A stretch of 64,000 nt of DNA from Mucilaginibacter ginsenosidivorax (GTDB taxonomy: Bacteria > Bacteroidota > Bacteroidia > Sphingobacteriales > Sphingobacteriaceae): positions 6,758,001 to 6,822,000 of the forward strand of contig NZ_CP042437.1 in NCBI RefSeq assembly GCF_007971525.1, in the 5' to 3' direction. This document shows, one piece after another, positions 17,660 to 26,733 of the stretch. Both the position numbers and the translations under genes were made by a program. The notes under the pieces were generated by a model. The model was not told where the DNA came from. It saw only the letters and a list, made by a program, of their open reading frames with translations, and ran no database searches. Position 1 is the stretch's first letter; each line of letters begins with the position of its first letter.

Positions 17660-17842
17660 ATGAAAAAGCTAAAAAAGCTACTCAGGCTTGTTTGCCTGGG
17701 CCTGTTTTTATTATTAGCTGTAACCGGTATCTCTATTGCCGGTGCAGCACCCATACTTGCCAAAAACGAAGAACGTTTTAACGATAACGAAACCCAGATT
17801 GAAATGGTTGATGAGAAGAAGGAGGATGAGGAGAAGTTGTGA
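17660..17842 (+). CDS. Small single-pass membrane protein, 60 residues
   Basis: A lysine-rich start (MKKLKKLLRL) is followed by one membrane helix (about 11-33, VCLGLFLLLAVTGISIAGAA) and a strongly acidic/lysine tail (DNETQIEMVDEKKEDEEKL). The composition and layout are those of a genuine small Bacteroidota membrane protein. Function unknown. It lies 90 bases after the gene at 17171 and may be co-transcribed; a GTTGTGA tandem repeat begins at its stop codon. Confidence 0.62.
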   Translation: MKKLKKLLRLVCLGLFLLLAVTGISIAGAAPILAKNEERFNDNETQIEMVDEKKEDEEKL

Positions 17843-17893
17843 GTTGTGAGTTGTGAGTTGTGAGTTGTGAGGTGTGAGGTCTGAGGTCTGAGG
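17838..17893. repeat. Tandem repeat of GAGTTGT / GAGGTCT words
   Basis: Starting at the stop codon, the 7-base word GAGTTGT is repeated about four times, then drifts to GAGGTGT and GAGGTCT. The same word occurs three times right after the stop codon of the carboxylase gene at 43367-43390. Confidence 0.75.
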
Positions 17894-18158
17894 TAAATTG
17901 GCGAACAAGGTAGGCAATTCTGAAAGCTCTTTAATTCTGTAAATGGCGTAGCCTTCTTGAACACCTCTTAAAAACAAATAAAATGTGAAAAATTCAGGTT
18001 CAGACAAATTTGCGTTAGATCGGCGCGGATACCGGCCAATGTGGCTAAGGCCTGTGCAGTATGAGCATAGAGCCCGGGCCGCAGGCAACGCCCGGGAAAA
18101 GAGCCAAGATATTAGAGTCAAGAACCAAGACGATATTCAAGCGATCAAACACCAAACA
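17894..18158. other. Intergenic region without a recognised gene
   Basis: Contains CCCGGGCCGCAGG...CGCCCGGG (an imperfect GC-rich palindrome near 18072-18096) and a half copy of the AGTCAAGAATTAAGA element (18101-18131: GAGCCAAGA, AGAGTCAAGAACCAAGAC) with no complementary arm. Nothing coding is convincing. Confidence 0.5.
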
Positions 18159-18191
18159 AAAATAGCCACCCGAAAACCGGGCGGCTATTTT
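18159..18191. terminator. Hairpin terminator downstream of clpB
   Basis: AAAATAGCC-A-CCCG and CGGG-C-GGCTATTTT pair with one A/C mismatch around an AAAAC loop, flanked by A-runs on one side and T-runs on the other, so it can act in both directions. It is about 95 bases past the clpB stop codon. Confidence 0.8.
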
Positions 18192-18286
18192 ATATATAGC
18201 TAATTAAAAAACCGTTAACTCATTTAATAAGATTTAACGTGATGTGTGTTGCAGTAGCACCCCAATCAACCTAATCAACCACTCAC

Positions 18287-20902
18287 TTATCCAACCACTT
18301 CGCCAACCTTAGGCGTGTTCAGGAATACAAAGTTGTTATCAAACATATCTACCTTAATGGTACTGTCTTTATCTACCGTGCCGGCCAGTATCTGTTTAGA
18401 TAACTCGTTCAGGATTTTTTTCTGGATAACACGTTTCAACGGACGGGCACCAAACTGCGGGTCGTAACCCAACTGGGCCAGCCAATCCAGGGCTTCTTCA
18501 CTTGCCTCCATGGTAATGCCCATTTCGGCCAGGGTGTGCTGTACCTGTGCAAACTGCAATTTTACAATGTCCTGTATCTCGTTGCGGCTTAGCGGTGTAA
18601 ACATAATGATCTCATCTATCCTGTTTAAAAACTCAGGGCGAATGGTTGCCCTCAACAGGTTAAATAGCTCATTTTTGGTTTTGGCTATCAGCTCATCGCG
18701 GTTACTATCCTCCAAAGTCTGGAAGTTTTCCTGGATGATGTTTGATCCTATGTTGCTGGTCATGATGATGATGGTATTTTTAAAGTTTACCACGCGGCCT
18801 TTATTATCGGTTAAGCGGCCATCATCCAATACCTGCAACAATATGTTAAATACATCCGGGTGCGCTTTTTCAATCTCATCCAAAAGCACCACGCTATAAG
18901 GTTTCCTGCGCACGGCCTCGGTTAACTGGCCGCCTTCATCATAACCCACATAGCCCGGAGGCGCTCCAATAAGCCTTGAAACGGCATGGCGTTCCTGGTA
19001 TTCGCTCATATCTATCCGCACCAGGGCGCCTTCGTCATTAAACAGGTATTCGGCCAGGGCTTTGGCCAGCTCGGTTTTACCCACGCCGGTTGTGCCCAAA
19101 AATATGAACGACCCTATTGGCTTACGCTTATCCTGTAAACCGGCGCGGCTGCGGCGTATGGCATCACTTATCGCCTCTATCGCTTCCTCTTGCCCTGCAA
19201 CACGCTTGTGCAGCTCGCTTTCCAGGTTTAACAGTTTTTCTCTTTCACTTTGTATCATTTTACTCACCGGGATGCCTGTCCAGCGGGCTACAACGCCTGC
19301 AATATCATCGGCGGTAACTTCCTCTTTCAGCATCCGGCTATCGCTCTGGTTTTCCAGCAAGGCGGCTTTCAGTTTTTCAACCTCTGCCTGGGCCTGTACA
19401 ATGGTACCATAGCGTAATTCGGCTACTTTGCCATAATCACCGGCGCGTTCGGCTTGTTCAGCTTCCAGCTTATAATTTTCAATCAGCTCAACCTTGGTAT
19501 TTATGCCATCAACCAAATCTTTCTCGCCCTGCCATTTGGCACGGAGCGAATCACGCTCGGCCGACAGGTTGGCAATTTCTTCGCTTAATTCACTCACCTT
19601 GCGGTCGTCCCTTTCGCGTTTTATAGCTTCGCGCTCAATTTCCAGCTGCATAATGCGGCGTTCCAGCTCATCAACCACTTCGGGTACCGAATCCATTTCC
19701 AGGCGCAGTTTTGATGCGGCTTCGTCCATCAAATCGATAGCTTTATCCGGCAAAAACCTGTCGGCTATATAACGCTGCGACATTTCCACCGCGGCAATAA
19801 TGGCTTCGTCTTTAATCCGCACCTTGTGGTGGGTTTCGTAACGTTCTTTTAAACCACGTAATATCGATATAGCATCGGCGGCATCCGGTTCTTCAACCAT
19901 TACCTTTTGGAAACGGCGTTCAAGCGCTTTATCTTTTTCTAAATACTTTTGGTACTCGTTAAGTGTAGTTGCACCTATCGATCTTAATTCGCCACGGGCC
20001 AGGGCCGGTTTTAAAATGTTGGCAGCATCCATAGCGCCTTCGCCACCGCCTGCGCCAACCAGCGTATGTATCTCATCTATAAATAAAATGATCTCGCCAT
20101 CGCTTTGTGTAACTTCTTTTATAACGGCTTTAAGGCGTTCTTCAAATTCGCCTTTATATTTGGCGCCTGCAATTAATGCGCCCATATCTAAGGAGTACAC
20201 CGTTTTGGTTTTCAGGCTTTCGGGTACATCACCTTTAATTATCCTGAAAGCGATGCCTTCGGCAATAGCGGTTTTACCAACGCCCGGCTCGCCAACCAAT
20301 ATCGGGTTGTTTTTGGTACGGCGGGACAGGATCTGGATAACACGCCTAATCTCATCATCGCGGCCAATAACAGGGTCAAGTTTGCCGCTTTCGGCATACT
20401 CGTTCAGGTTACGGGCATATTTATTCAGGGCGTTGTAGGTTGCTTCGGCATTTTGGTCGGTTACTTTGCTATCACCGCGTAATGCGATGATGGCTTTTTT
20501 AAGATCCTTTTCGTTTACGCCAAAATCTTTAAGCGCCCCGCTTACTTTGCCGCCGGCTGCCAGCAGGCCCAACAGGATATGCTCCACCGATACAAACTCG
20601 TCTTTAAATTCTTTTAAGTATCCTTGCGCTTTTTGCAGGGCCGAGTTACTATCAGATGATAAGTAAACATTGCTGCCGCTAACTTTGGGGAACGATGCTA
20701 TCTGGGTATCCAGTACGTCGTTCAGGCGGTTAAGGTTAACATTAAGCTTTTTTAGTAAATAGGAAATAACATTTTCATCAACCAGCAGTAAACCTTTTAA
20801 CAGGTGCGCCGGCTCAATTGCCTGCTGCTGATTACCGGTAGCAATCTCAGAAGCTTTTTGTACAGCCTCCTGTGCTTTTATTGTAAAGTTGTTAAAATTC
20901 AT
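18287..20902 (-). CDS. clpB: ATP-dependent chaperone ClpB (Hsp100 disaggregase)
   Basis: Hexameric cytoplasmic AAA+ machine that, with DnaK, pulls proteins out of aggregates. The 871 residues show the Clp N-domain (1-145, NNFTIKAQEAVQKASEIA), first AAA+ module with GEPGVGKTAIAEG and FIDEIHTLVGAG, the coiled-coil middle domain (about 410-530, rich in Glu/Arg/Lys), and second AAA+ module with GTTGVGKTELAKALA, DMSEYQERHAVSRLIGAPPGYVGY and LLDEIEKAHPDVFN. Length and both Walker pairs are complete. No CIRCE-like inverted repeat is visible in the 156 bases before it; the sensor kinase gene diverges from there. Confidence 0.98.
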   Translation of the reverse strand: MNFNNFTIKAQEAVQKASEIATGNQQQAIEPAHLLKGLLLVDENVISYLLKKLNVNLNRLNDVLDTQIASFPKVSGSNVYLSSDSNSALQKAQGYLKEFKDEFVSVEHILLGLLAAGGKVSGALKDFGVNEKDLKKAIIALRGDSKVTDQNAEATYNALNKYARNLNEYAESGKLDPVIGRDDEIRRVIQILSRRTKNNPILVGEPGVGKTAIAEGIAFRIIKGDVPESLKTKTVYSLDMGALIAGAKYKGEFEERLKAVIKEVTQSDGEIILFIDEIHTLVGAGGGEGAMDAANILKPALARGELRSIGATTLNEYQKYLEKDKALERRFQKVMVEEPDAADAISILRGLKERYETHHKVRIKDEAIIAAVEMSQRYIADRFLPDKAIDLMDEAASKLRLEMDSVPEVVDELERRIMQLEIEREAIKRERDDRKVSELSEEIANLSAERDSLRAKWQGEKDLVDGINTKVELIENYKLEAEQAERAGDYGKVAELRYGTIVQAQAEVEKLKAALLENQSDSRMLKEEVTADDIAGVVARWTGIPVSKMIQSEREKLLNLESELHKRVAGQEEAIEAISDAIRRSRAGLQDKRKPIGSFIFLGTTGVGKTELAKALAEYLFNDEGALVRIDMSEYQERHAVSRLIGAPPGYVGYDEGGQLTEAVRRKPYSVVLLDEIEKAHPDVFNILLQVLDDGRLTDNKGRVVNFKNTIIIMTSNIGSNIIQENFQTLEDSNRDELIAKTKNELFNLLRATIRPEFLNRIDEIIMFTPLSRNEIQDIVKLQFAQVQHTLAEMGITMEASEEALDWLAQLGYDPQFGARPLKRVIQKKILNELSKQILAGTVDKDSTIKVDMFDNNFVFLNTPKVGEVVG

Positions 20903-21037
20903 ATTGATTAGTGTTATGAGTGGTAATAGTCAAAACCCTTGCCAGTTGACTAAACATGATAAAAAGTCACGTGAAAAAAAGATTGAGCGTCATTTTGTCG
21001 CGGTTCATAATAATTGTAACATTTTTAATACTTTTAT

Positions 21038-21045
21038 TAATTTTG
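21038..21045 (+). promoter_or_regulatory. TAnnTTTG -7 promoter element of the sensor kinase gene
   Basis: TAATTTTG fits the Bacteroidota -7 word and lies 13 bases before the ATG at 21059. A TTG at 21014-21016 is close to the -33 position. Confidence 0.5.
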
Positions 21046-21058
21046 TAGATACCAGCTC

Positions 21059-22399
21059 ATGTTGAACACTCGCTTTTTTTTCAATAGCCTGCCTGTTAAG
21101 TACAGATCATTGTACAAAGATTTTTACACGTACCAGAATTTGATTGCTGTACGGGCTGCAAGTATCATATTTTTATTATTGAACATTATTATAAGGGTGC
21201 TCTATGTTGTTTTTCCGTCGAGCCTTACCAAAGCGCAAAACTTCCCCGAATTTAATACAAGCAACTGGGTATTCCTGGTAGTGACTCCCTTTTTCCTGAT
21301 AGCTGCCAATTTGCTGATACTGGAATACAAAAAGCGAAAAAAAAGCACCCAGCTTATGGCGTTTACGGTGTTTTTATTTTCGCTGTATATTATTACCTGT
21401 GGCATGTATTCCAGCTTTATAGCCACGTCTGATCCAAGTAATTCGCTTACACTTTACCTGATAGCCTTATGTTTGATTAGCGCGACAGTAGTATTTGAAT
21501 ATTACGAAACGGTAATACTTATTATAGGTATAGAGCTGTTTTTTACTGCGTTGCTCCTGTATAGTCAAACATCGCCTACGCAAATGGTTTATAATCAGCT
21601 AATTTCGGTCGTGTTGTTGTCTGCTTTTTATTTAACTTCCCGATACTTTTTTACTTATAAAGCCAATAGTTACCAGCAGGTTTTACAAATAAGCGAAAAA
21701 AATCAGCTGATAGAGGGGGCAAACGTCTTCAAGAACCAGGTGCTGGGTATGGTTGCGCATGATTTACGTAACCCTATTGCCTCGGTTGAATCGATAGCGA
21801 TGATGATGGAACTGGATGAGGTGACGGAGGATACGCAGGACAATTTAAATATGATTAAAGAATCGTGCGCCAAAGCCCGCTCCATCATTGACGACCTGCT
21901 GGATGCCGCCCGCAATGAAAACGGAAAACCTATTGAAACCGAAAGAACAGAACTGAATCAGTTGCTTAAAACCGCTGTAAATTCCTGGCGTACCCAGAGC
22001 AAACTGAACATTGATGTTATTTTTACCAGCAGCGTAAACCCGGCCTATGCGCTCATTAATAAAGAAAAGTTTTCTCGTGTAATTGATAACCTGGTGAGCA
22101 ACGCCGTGAAATTTTCAAAGGATAACAGCCGTGTTGACATGCGGTTAAGCCAGGTTAATAAAGATGTGATTATAGAAGTTCAGGATTATGGTGTAGGGAT
22201 ACCGCAGGCTATGCTCCCCGAAATATTTAACCGCTTTACCAGGGCCGGCCGCGCCGGCCTGCGTGGCGAACAATCAACAGGCTTGGGGCTCAGTATTGTA
22301 CGCCAGATAGTTGAAAGCCATAAGGGCACTATCCAGGTTGAAAGTACAGAAGGCAAAGGTTCTGTTTTTATAGTGAAATTGCCGGTGGTTAATCATTAG
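21059..22399 (+). CDS. Membrane-bound sensor histidine kinase
   Basis: 446-residue two-component sensor. Residues about 30-210 hold five to six membrane helices with short loops and no periplasmic domain, so the stimulus is probably sensed in or at the membrane. A short coiled linker (EKNQLIEGANVFKNQ) leads to the HisKA dimerisation helix with the phospho-acceptor motif VAHDLRNP, then an HATPase_c domain with N box (VIDNLVSNAVKFS), G1 (DYGVGIP) and G2 (STGLGLSIV). There is no HAMP, PAS or receiver domain and no response-regulator gene next to it, so it is an orphan in this window. Confidence 0.92.
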   Translation: MLNTRFFFNSLPVKYRSLYKDFYTYQNLIAVRAASIIFLLLNIIIRVLYVVFPSSLTKAQNFPEFNTSNWVFLVVTPFFLIAANLLILEYKKRKKSTQLMAFTVFLFSLYIITCGMYSSFIATSDPSNSLTLYLIALCLISATVVFEYYETVILIIGIELFFTALLLYSQTSPTQMVYNQLISVVLLSAFYLTSRYFFTYKANSYQQVLQISEKNQLIEGANVFKNQVLGMVAHDLRNPIASVESIAMMMELDEVTEDTQDNLNMIKESCAKARSIIDDLLDAARNENGKPIETERTELNQLLKTAVNSWRTQSKLNIDVIFTSSVNPAYALINKEKFSRVIDNLVSNAVKFSKDNSRVDMRLSQVNKDVIIEVQDYGVGIPQAMLPEIFNRFTRAGRAGLRGEQSTGLGLSIVRQIVESHKGTIQVESTEGKGSVFIVKLPVVNH

Positions 22400-22405
22400 C
22401 GCTGC

Positions 22406-22651
22406 GCTTGTCATTGTCATTTCGCTGTGCTGCCATTTGTCATTGTCGCTTCGCTTGTCATTGGTCATTTCGCTTCGCTGTCATTAGTCATTGGTGGATT
22501 ATTTGAAAATTTTTAAAACAACGACTACGTAATTAAACTCGCCCTTAAATGACCAATGACCAATGACCAATGACCAATGACCAATGACCAATGACCAATG
22601 ACCAATGACCAATGACCAATGACCAATGACCAATGACCAATGACCAATGAC
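22406..22651. repeat. Inverted repeat with a long TGACCAA tandem array, copy 1
   Basis: Right arm 22548-22650 is the 7-base word TGACCAA repeated about 14 times almost without error. Left arm 22408-22494 carries the complementary word TTGGTCA/GTCATTG mixed with TTTCGCTTCGCTGTCATT words. The centre ends in AACTCGCCCTTAA, nearly the same as at 41606-41620 in copy 2 (GACTTGCCCTTAA). It lies between the convergent kinase and ligD genes. Confidence 0.85.
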
Positions 22652-22653
22652 TG

Positions 22654-25368
22654 CTAACCGAAAACTGATTTAGCTTTTTCCATTGTTTTCTCCAAATCAA
22701 TAGCCTTTCCTAATACACCTTTAAACAGGTCACCTTCAACCTTAAGTCTGTCAACCGAATTAAAAATGGTAAAATGCTTCATGGTGAGGCCGGGTTTTAC
22801 CTCGTCCCAGTGGAGGGGCATAGATACGGTTGCTCCAATTTTGGGGCGGAGTGAGTAGGGGCCGGCAATGGTTGCGCCGGGGCGATTTTGCAAAAAATCA
22901 AGATACATTTTACCTTTACGGTTGGCAACCATACGTTCCAGGCTGGTATAATCGGGTATTTGTTTATGAACGATGTTTACAATGATGCGGGCGAATAATT
23001 GGGTTTGATCGTAGCTGTATTTGGCATCAGTAGGAATATAAATGTGCATCCCGGTTGAGCCGGAAGTTTTGCAGTAGGAGGGCACATCAATGGCATCCAA
23101 CACTTTTTTTACTTCCAGCGCTGCAGCGATCACCTGGTCGAAGGTGTTTTTGTCGGGGTCAAGGTCAATTACACAATAATCAGGGTTATCCGGCGATTGG
23201 ATACGACTGAACCAGGGATTCATCTCGATGCAGCCTAACGAGGCCATCCATAGCAGGCTTGCCTCATCGGTGCCAACCAAATATTCTTTGTGCTCGCCCT
23301 CGCCGTTGGTATACGGAAAAGTTTTTACCCAATCGGGCGCTTTACCTTTTACATCCTTTTGGTAAAAGCTTGGCCCGTGAATACCGCCGGGAAACCGGTT
23401 AAGCGACATGGGGCGATCTTTCAGGTACGGTAAAATATACTCCGCCACCTGGTAATAGTAGTTAAACATATCACGCTTGGTTACCTTATCCTCGGGCCAG
23501 TAAATTTTGCTCAGGTGGGTAAACTTTAAATCGTGGCCGCAAATTTTGCGTACCTGGGTTTCGTCGGTTGGGTTTAGCAAGGTTTTTCTTCCTTTCTCTT
23601 TTGGTGGTTTTATGGCCGATGCATGGTTATCTTCATGTTTTTCTTCCGCTTGTTCAATTGCTGTCTCAGTAGGCTCTGCAACCTCACGCACTACATCCGT
23701 TGCCTTTTTATCAACGCGCATGCCCTGGAATGATGGGTGACGAAACACGCCATCGCTGGTAACTTCGCTAAAAGCTACCTCGCAAACCAGCTGGGGCTTT
23801 AGCCATGTTGCCTTGGCCTTGGGCGGGTTTGGCCTGAAACGCGATGGCTTGTTTACATCGGGTATGGTATCAAAAGGGCTTTTATCGGTTATTAAAGGCT
23901 TAAATTGTGCCATCATTTCCTTTTGTACTTTATCCGAAAAGCCGGTGCCCACTTTACCTACATACTGAAGACTGTCGTTTTCATAAACGCCTAACAGCAA
24001 TGAACTAAACTGTTTAGCTGTATCGGCATTTTTAGTAAAACCTGCTATCACTACTTCCTGCCTTTTATGTACTTTTATCTTGAGCCACTCTTTCGATCGT
24101 AGATCCGGCGAATAAATGCTGCTTGCTTTTTTTGCGATGATACCTTCTAATCCCATCCTTTCGGCAGCTTTAAAAAATTCGGTGCCGCTGGCATTAAATA
24201 CTTTGCTGGTGCGCACGTTGTCGTTATCTGCCGGTAAAACCTCCCTTAGTATGGCCTGGCGTTGCGAGAGTGGTAAATTCATCAGGTTTTTTCCATCGCA
24301 CCACAAAATGTCAAACACATAATAAACCAGTTCGCCATCCGCCTCGCTGCGCCAGTTTTGCAGGTTGCCAAAGTTAGATACGCCCTTGTCGTTTAATACC
24401 AATATCTCGCCATCAAACACAGCATTAATTTTCCATCCTTTTAGAATCTTGTAGATGGGGTAAAATTTTTCGTTAAACGTTTTATTATTGCGCGATAACA
24501 GCTCCACCTCTCCCTTGTTTACGAACGCGAGCGCACGGTAGCCATCCCATTTTACCTCGTAAACCCAATCGGGGCCGTCAAAAGGTTCATCAACCAATGT
24601 GGCCAGCATAGGCTTTATGCCGGTGGGTATTTTGGCTTTGGGGGCTTTTTTTAATACCATGGGCACGTTAATATCTTCAGGTTCGGCCACGCTTTCATCA
24701 GGTTCGGCTGGTTTAGTGGATTTTTCTTTTGACGATGATTTTTTGGGCTTTCCTATCTTTTCCTCGTGCCCGCTATGCCAAACCTTATCGCTGGTTTTTT
24801 CCATCGTTTCGATGGTTTTGCCCGATATTACGGATTTATCTTCTTTGGTAATATCTTTTTTTGATGCAAAATCGTCATCATGTTTTATAAGCAGCCAGGC
24901 ATTATCGCCCATGCCGCGGGTTTTTACAAGGGCAAACTCGCCTTCCAGCTTTTCGCCATGAAGCTTTATTTTTACCGATCCGGATTCGAGCTCTTTCAAC
25001 AGGTGCTTTTCCTGCTCTTTCTTGCCTTTAATTTTTTCGATGGGTTCATAGGTGCCTTCGTCCCAAACTATAACCGTACCGCCACCATATTCGCCTTCGG
25101 GGATGATGCCTTCAAAGTTGCGGTAATCATAAGGATGATCTTCTACCATCATGGCCAGCCGTTTGGTTTTAGGATCTGTTGACGGGCCTTTGGGCACCGC
25201 CCAGCTTTTGAGCACGCCACTCATCTCCAGCCTGAAATCATAATGCAGTCGCGAAGCATTGTGCTTTTGGATTACAAAAACGAGGCTGTTTTTGTCCTTG
25301 CTTTTTCCGGCTTTGGGTTCGGCGGTTTTGGTAAAATCCCGCTTTTGGGCATATGTTTCCAGGCTCAT
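22654..25368 (-). CDS. ligD: ATP-dependent DNA ligase LigD (phosphoesterase-ligase-polymerase)
   Basis: Multi-domain enzyme of bacterial non-homologous end joining. Domains in order: 3'-phosphoesterase (about 1-165, VIQKHNASRLHYDFRLEM and the RLAMMVEDHPYDYRNFEG segment); a charged linker; ATP-dependent ligase with the nucleotidyl-lysine motif EVKWDGYR near residue 272 and OB fold ending GVFRHPSFQGMR; and the archaeo-eukaryotic primase-like polymerase (about 615-904) with catalytic aspartates DLDPD near 733-737. The order PE-LIG-POL equals that of Pseudomonas LigD; 904 residues is slightly long because of the linkers. No ku gene lies in the window. Confidence 0.96.
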   Translation of the reverse strand: MSLETYAQKRDFTKTAEPKAGKSKDKNSLVFVIQKHNASRLHYDFRLEMSGVLKSWAVPKGPSTDPKTKRLAMMVEDHPYDYRNFEGIIPEGEYGGGTVIVWDEGTYEPIEKIKGKKEQEKHLLKELESGSVKIKLHGEKLEGEFALVKTRGMGDNAWLLIKHDDDFASKKDITKEDKSVISGKTIETMEKTSDKVWHSGHEEKIGKPKKSSSKEKSTKPAEPDESVAEPEDINVPMVLKKAPKAKIPTGIKPMLATLVDEPFDGPDWVYEVKWDGYRALAFVNKGEVELLSRNNKTFNEKFYPIYKILKGWKINAVFDGEILVLNDKGVSNFGNLQNWRSEADGELVYYVFDILWCDGKNLMNLPLSQRQAILREVLPADNDNVRTSKVFNASGTEFFKAAERMGLEGIIAKKASSIYSPDLRSKEWLKIKVHKRQEVVIAGFTKNADTAKQFSSLLLGVYENDSLQYVGKVGTGFSDKVQKEMMAQFKPLITDKSPFDTIPDVNKPSRFRPNPPKAKATWLKPQLVCEVAFSEVTSDGVFRHPSFQGMRVDKKATDVVREVAEPTETAIEQAEEKHEDNHASAIKPPKEKGRKTLLNPTDETQVRKICGHDLKFTHLSKIYWPEDKVTKRDMFNYYYQVAEYILPYLKDRPMSLNRFPGGIHGPSFYQKDVKGKAPDWVKTFPYTNGEGEHKEYLVGTDEASLLWMASLGCIEMNPWFSRIQSPDNPDYCVIDLDPDKNTFDQVIAAALEVKKVLDAIDVPSYCKTSGSTGMHIYIPTDAKYSYDQTQLFARIIVNIVHKQIPDYTSLERMVANRKGKMYLDFLQNRPGATIAGPYSLRPKIGATVSMPLHWDEVKPGLTMKHFTIFNSVDRLKVEGDLFKGVLGKAIDLEKTMEKAKSVFG

Positions 25369-25485
25369 GGTAACTGATGTTTAATTAATGGAATAACATC
25401 ATGTTGGAGAGGAAAGTTTTTGATTAGTTAATTGGTTCAATGGTTCATTGGTATTTCGGGTGATGCCAACACAGGTGAGGAAGAG

Positions 25486-25539
25486 GTGTACCACCCCGTG
25501 TCATGGTGTTTCTGAGTGTTTCATTTCCGGGTGGTACAC
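25486..25539. repeat. Perfect 11-base inverted repeat GTGTACCACCC
   Basis: GTGTACCACCC at 25486-25496 and GGGTGGTACAC at 25529-25539 enclose a 32-base loop. It lies just past the stop codon (25558) of the 174-residue membrane protein gene and upstream of ligD. It could be a terminator without a T-run or a dispersed repeat. Confidence 0.55.
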
Positions 25540-25557
25540 ACACTTTGTTGATTATGC

Positions 25558-26082
25558 TTACCTCCTTTTGAAATCCCTTGCTATACGTTTACACTTTATG
25601 TAATTATAAAGACCATGATAGGGCGATATGATATTTCTGGAGCCTACGATTGATGTAACATTTATATAAACGTTTTCCCTATCGAAAATAACAGTTACTA
25701 TCCTGCCCGAATTAAGGCCTTTGGGCGCTTTTACATTTCTTGAAATCCTACCGGTAGCAAGTGGAATGGCATTGCCGAAATATTCCTCTAAAACAGCTGT
25801 AATATCGGCGCGGTTAGCATCTTCACTAAATCCTTTAAGGTGGGTCAAATTATTTAACAGTACCAGGTTAAGTGTAAAAAACAAAGCGAAACTATAAAAG
25901 ACAAGCGTTGAAAATAACGAATAATGATTTTTGGGGTTTAAGTTAACTCCAATGCTCACAAAAATTAATGCTAAGCCCAAACACCAGGCTAAAAAGTATC
26001 TAAAAAAGTTAATCAAGCTAACTTGTGGTATCAGTATTTTGTAGCGAATACTTTTTTCGACATTTACAGATATAAACGGCAT
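25558..26082 (-). CDS. Hypothetical membrane protein, 174 residues
   Basis: Unrecognised protein with two membrane helices (about 27-45, YFLAWCLGLALIFVSIGV, and 57-78, LVFYSFALFFTLNLVLL) followed by a soluble C-terminal part of about 95 residues with basic residues at the end (CKRIARDFKRR). No catalytic motif is visible. It is transcribed toward ligD, 189 bases away, but an inverted repeat between them argues against one transcript. Base composition is more AT-rich than its neighbours, which could point to a recent arrival, though that is weak evidence. Confidence 0.6.
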   Translation of the reverse strand: MPFISVNVEKSIRYKILIPQVSLINFFRYFLAWCLGLALIFVSIGVNLNPKNHYSLFSTLVFYSFALFFTLNLVLLNNLTHLKGFSEDANRADITAVLEEYFGNAIPLATGRISRNVKAPKGLNSGRIVTVIFDRENVYINVTSIVGSRNIISPYHGLYNYIKCKRIARDFKRR

Positions 26083-26226
26083 AGTTCAAAAATACTTAAA
26101 GTATTTATATTTACTATTCAACAGATAGTAAAGTAGTAACAGCGGTACCACAGCTACTATTTGTGGTCGGCAAAATTTAAACCAATACTTCAAAAATCAG
26201 TCATACCCCCATAAAAAACATAAACT

Positions 26227-26622
26227 ATGAAAAAGGTACTCATGATGATAGCTTTTATTGCAGGGCTGGGTTTATTTGCACGTGCACAAGAAAAAGCAAA
26301 AGCAACGCCGGCGTTACGGGCTGCAAAACAAACTAAGGTATTGGCCAAACAGCTTAACTTAACCAACAGCCAGATAACCCAGGTAAACGCGGTATTGCTG
26401 GAGCAGGGTAAAGGACTTGATAGTTTGAAGGCCCTTAAAGGTACAAATGATAAAAAGGAGCAACATTACGCGCATAAGCTTATCCGCGATAATGCGCAGT
26501 CCAAACTGGAAGCTATTTTAACGCCCGACCAAAAAACAAAGTATACAGCTTTTGTTGACGCTCAAAGAGAGAGAAAAATGGCCCGAAAAAAAATTGAACC
26601 GGCGCCTGCGCCTAAAAATTAA
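26227..26622 (+). CDS. Periplasmic Spy/CpxP-like (LTxxQ-type) small protein
   Basis: 131-residue exported protein: signal peptide MKKVLMMIAFIAGLGLFARAQ, then a helical, Lys-rich body with LAKQLNLTNSQITQVNAVLL and KLEAILTPDQKTKYTAF. These resemble the paired LTxxQ segments of Spy/CpxP-like chaperones and the Bacteroidota DUF4890-type proteins, so a periplasmic stress or chaperone role is likely but not shown. A hairpin terminator follows at 26645. Length fits that group (120-160). Confidence 0.72.
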   Translation: MKKVLMMIAFIAGLGLFARAQEKAKATPALRAAKQTKVLAKQLNLTNSQITQVNAVLLEQGKGLDSLKALKGTNDKKEQHYAHKLIRDNAQSKLEAILTPDQKTKYTAFVDAQRERKMARKKIEPAPAPKN

Positions 26623-26644
26623 CGGTTACTATTATAGCTGTATT

Positions 26645-26678
26645 AAAAGCCATCCTTTAAGCAGGGTGGCTTTTACAT
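26645..26678 (+). terminator. Hairpin terminator
   Basis: AAAAGCCA at 26645-26652 pairs with TGGCTTTT at 26667-26674, with further CCT/AGG pairing inside; it follows the small periplasmic protein gene by 22 bases. Confidence 0.8.
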
Positions 26679-26708
26679 TTCTAATGCATTTTGTGTAAGC
26701 CTATTGCT

Positions 26709-26716
26709 TACTTTTG
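26709..26716 (+). promoter_or_regulatory. TAnnTTTG -7 promoter element of the Crp-family gene
   Basis: TACTTTTG fits the consensus exactly and lies 17 bases before the ATG at 26734. Confidence 0.5.
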
Positions 26717-26733
26717 TTGGCTAATGGTTTTAT

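Noticed and set aside
20903..21058. CIRCE heat-shock operator upstream of clpB
   Set aside because: No 9-base inverted TTAGCACTC-type repeat is present in this gap.
21703..21915. Antisense frames inside the kinase, clpB, ligD, priA, lysS and guaB genes
   Set aside because: They are shadows of well-supported genes, with Ser/Arg-rich composition typical of antisense frames.
22548..22650. TGACCAA array as a possible CRISPR
   Set aside because: The 7-base unit is contiguous with no spacers, and no cas gene is in the window.
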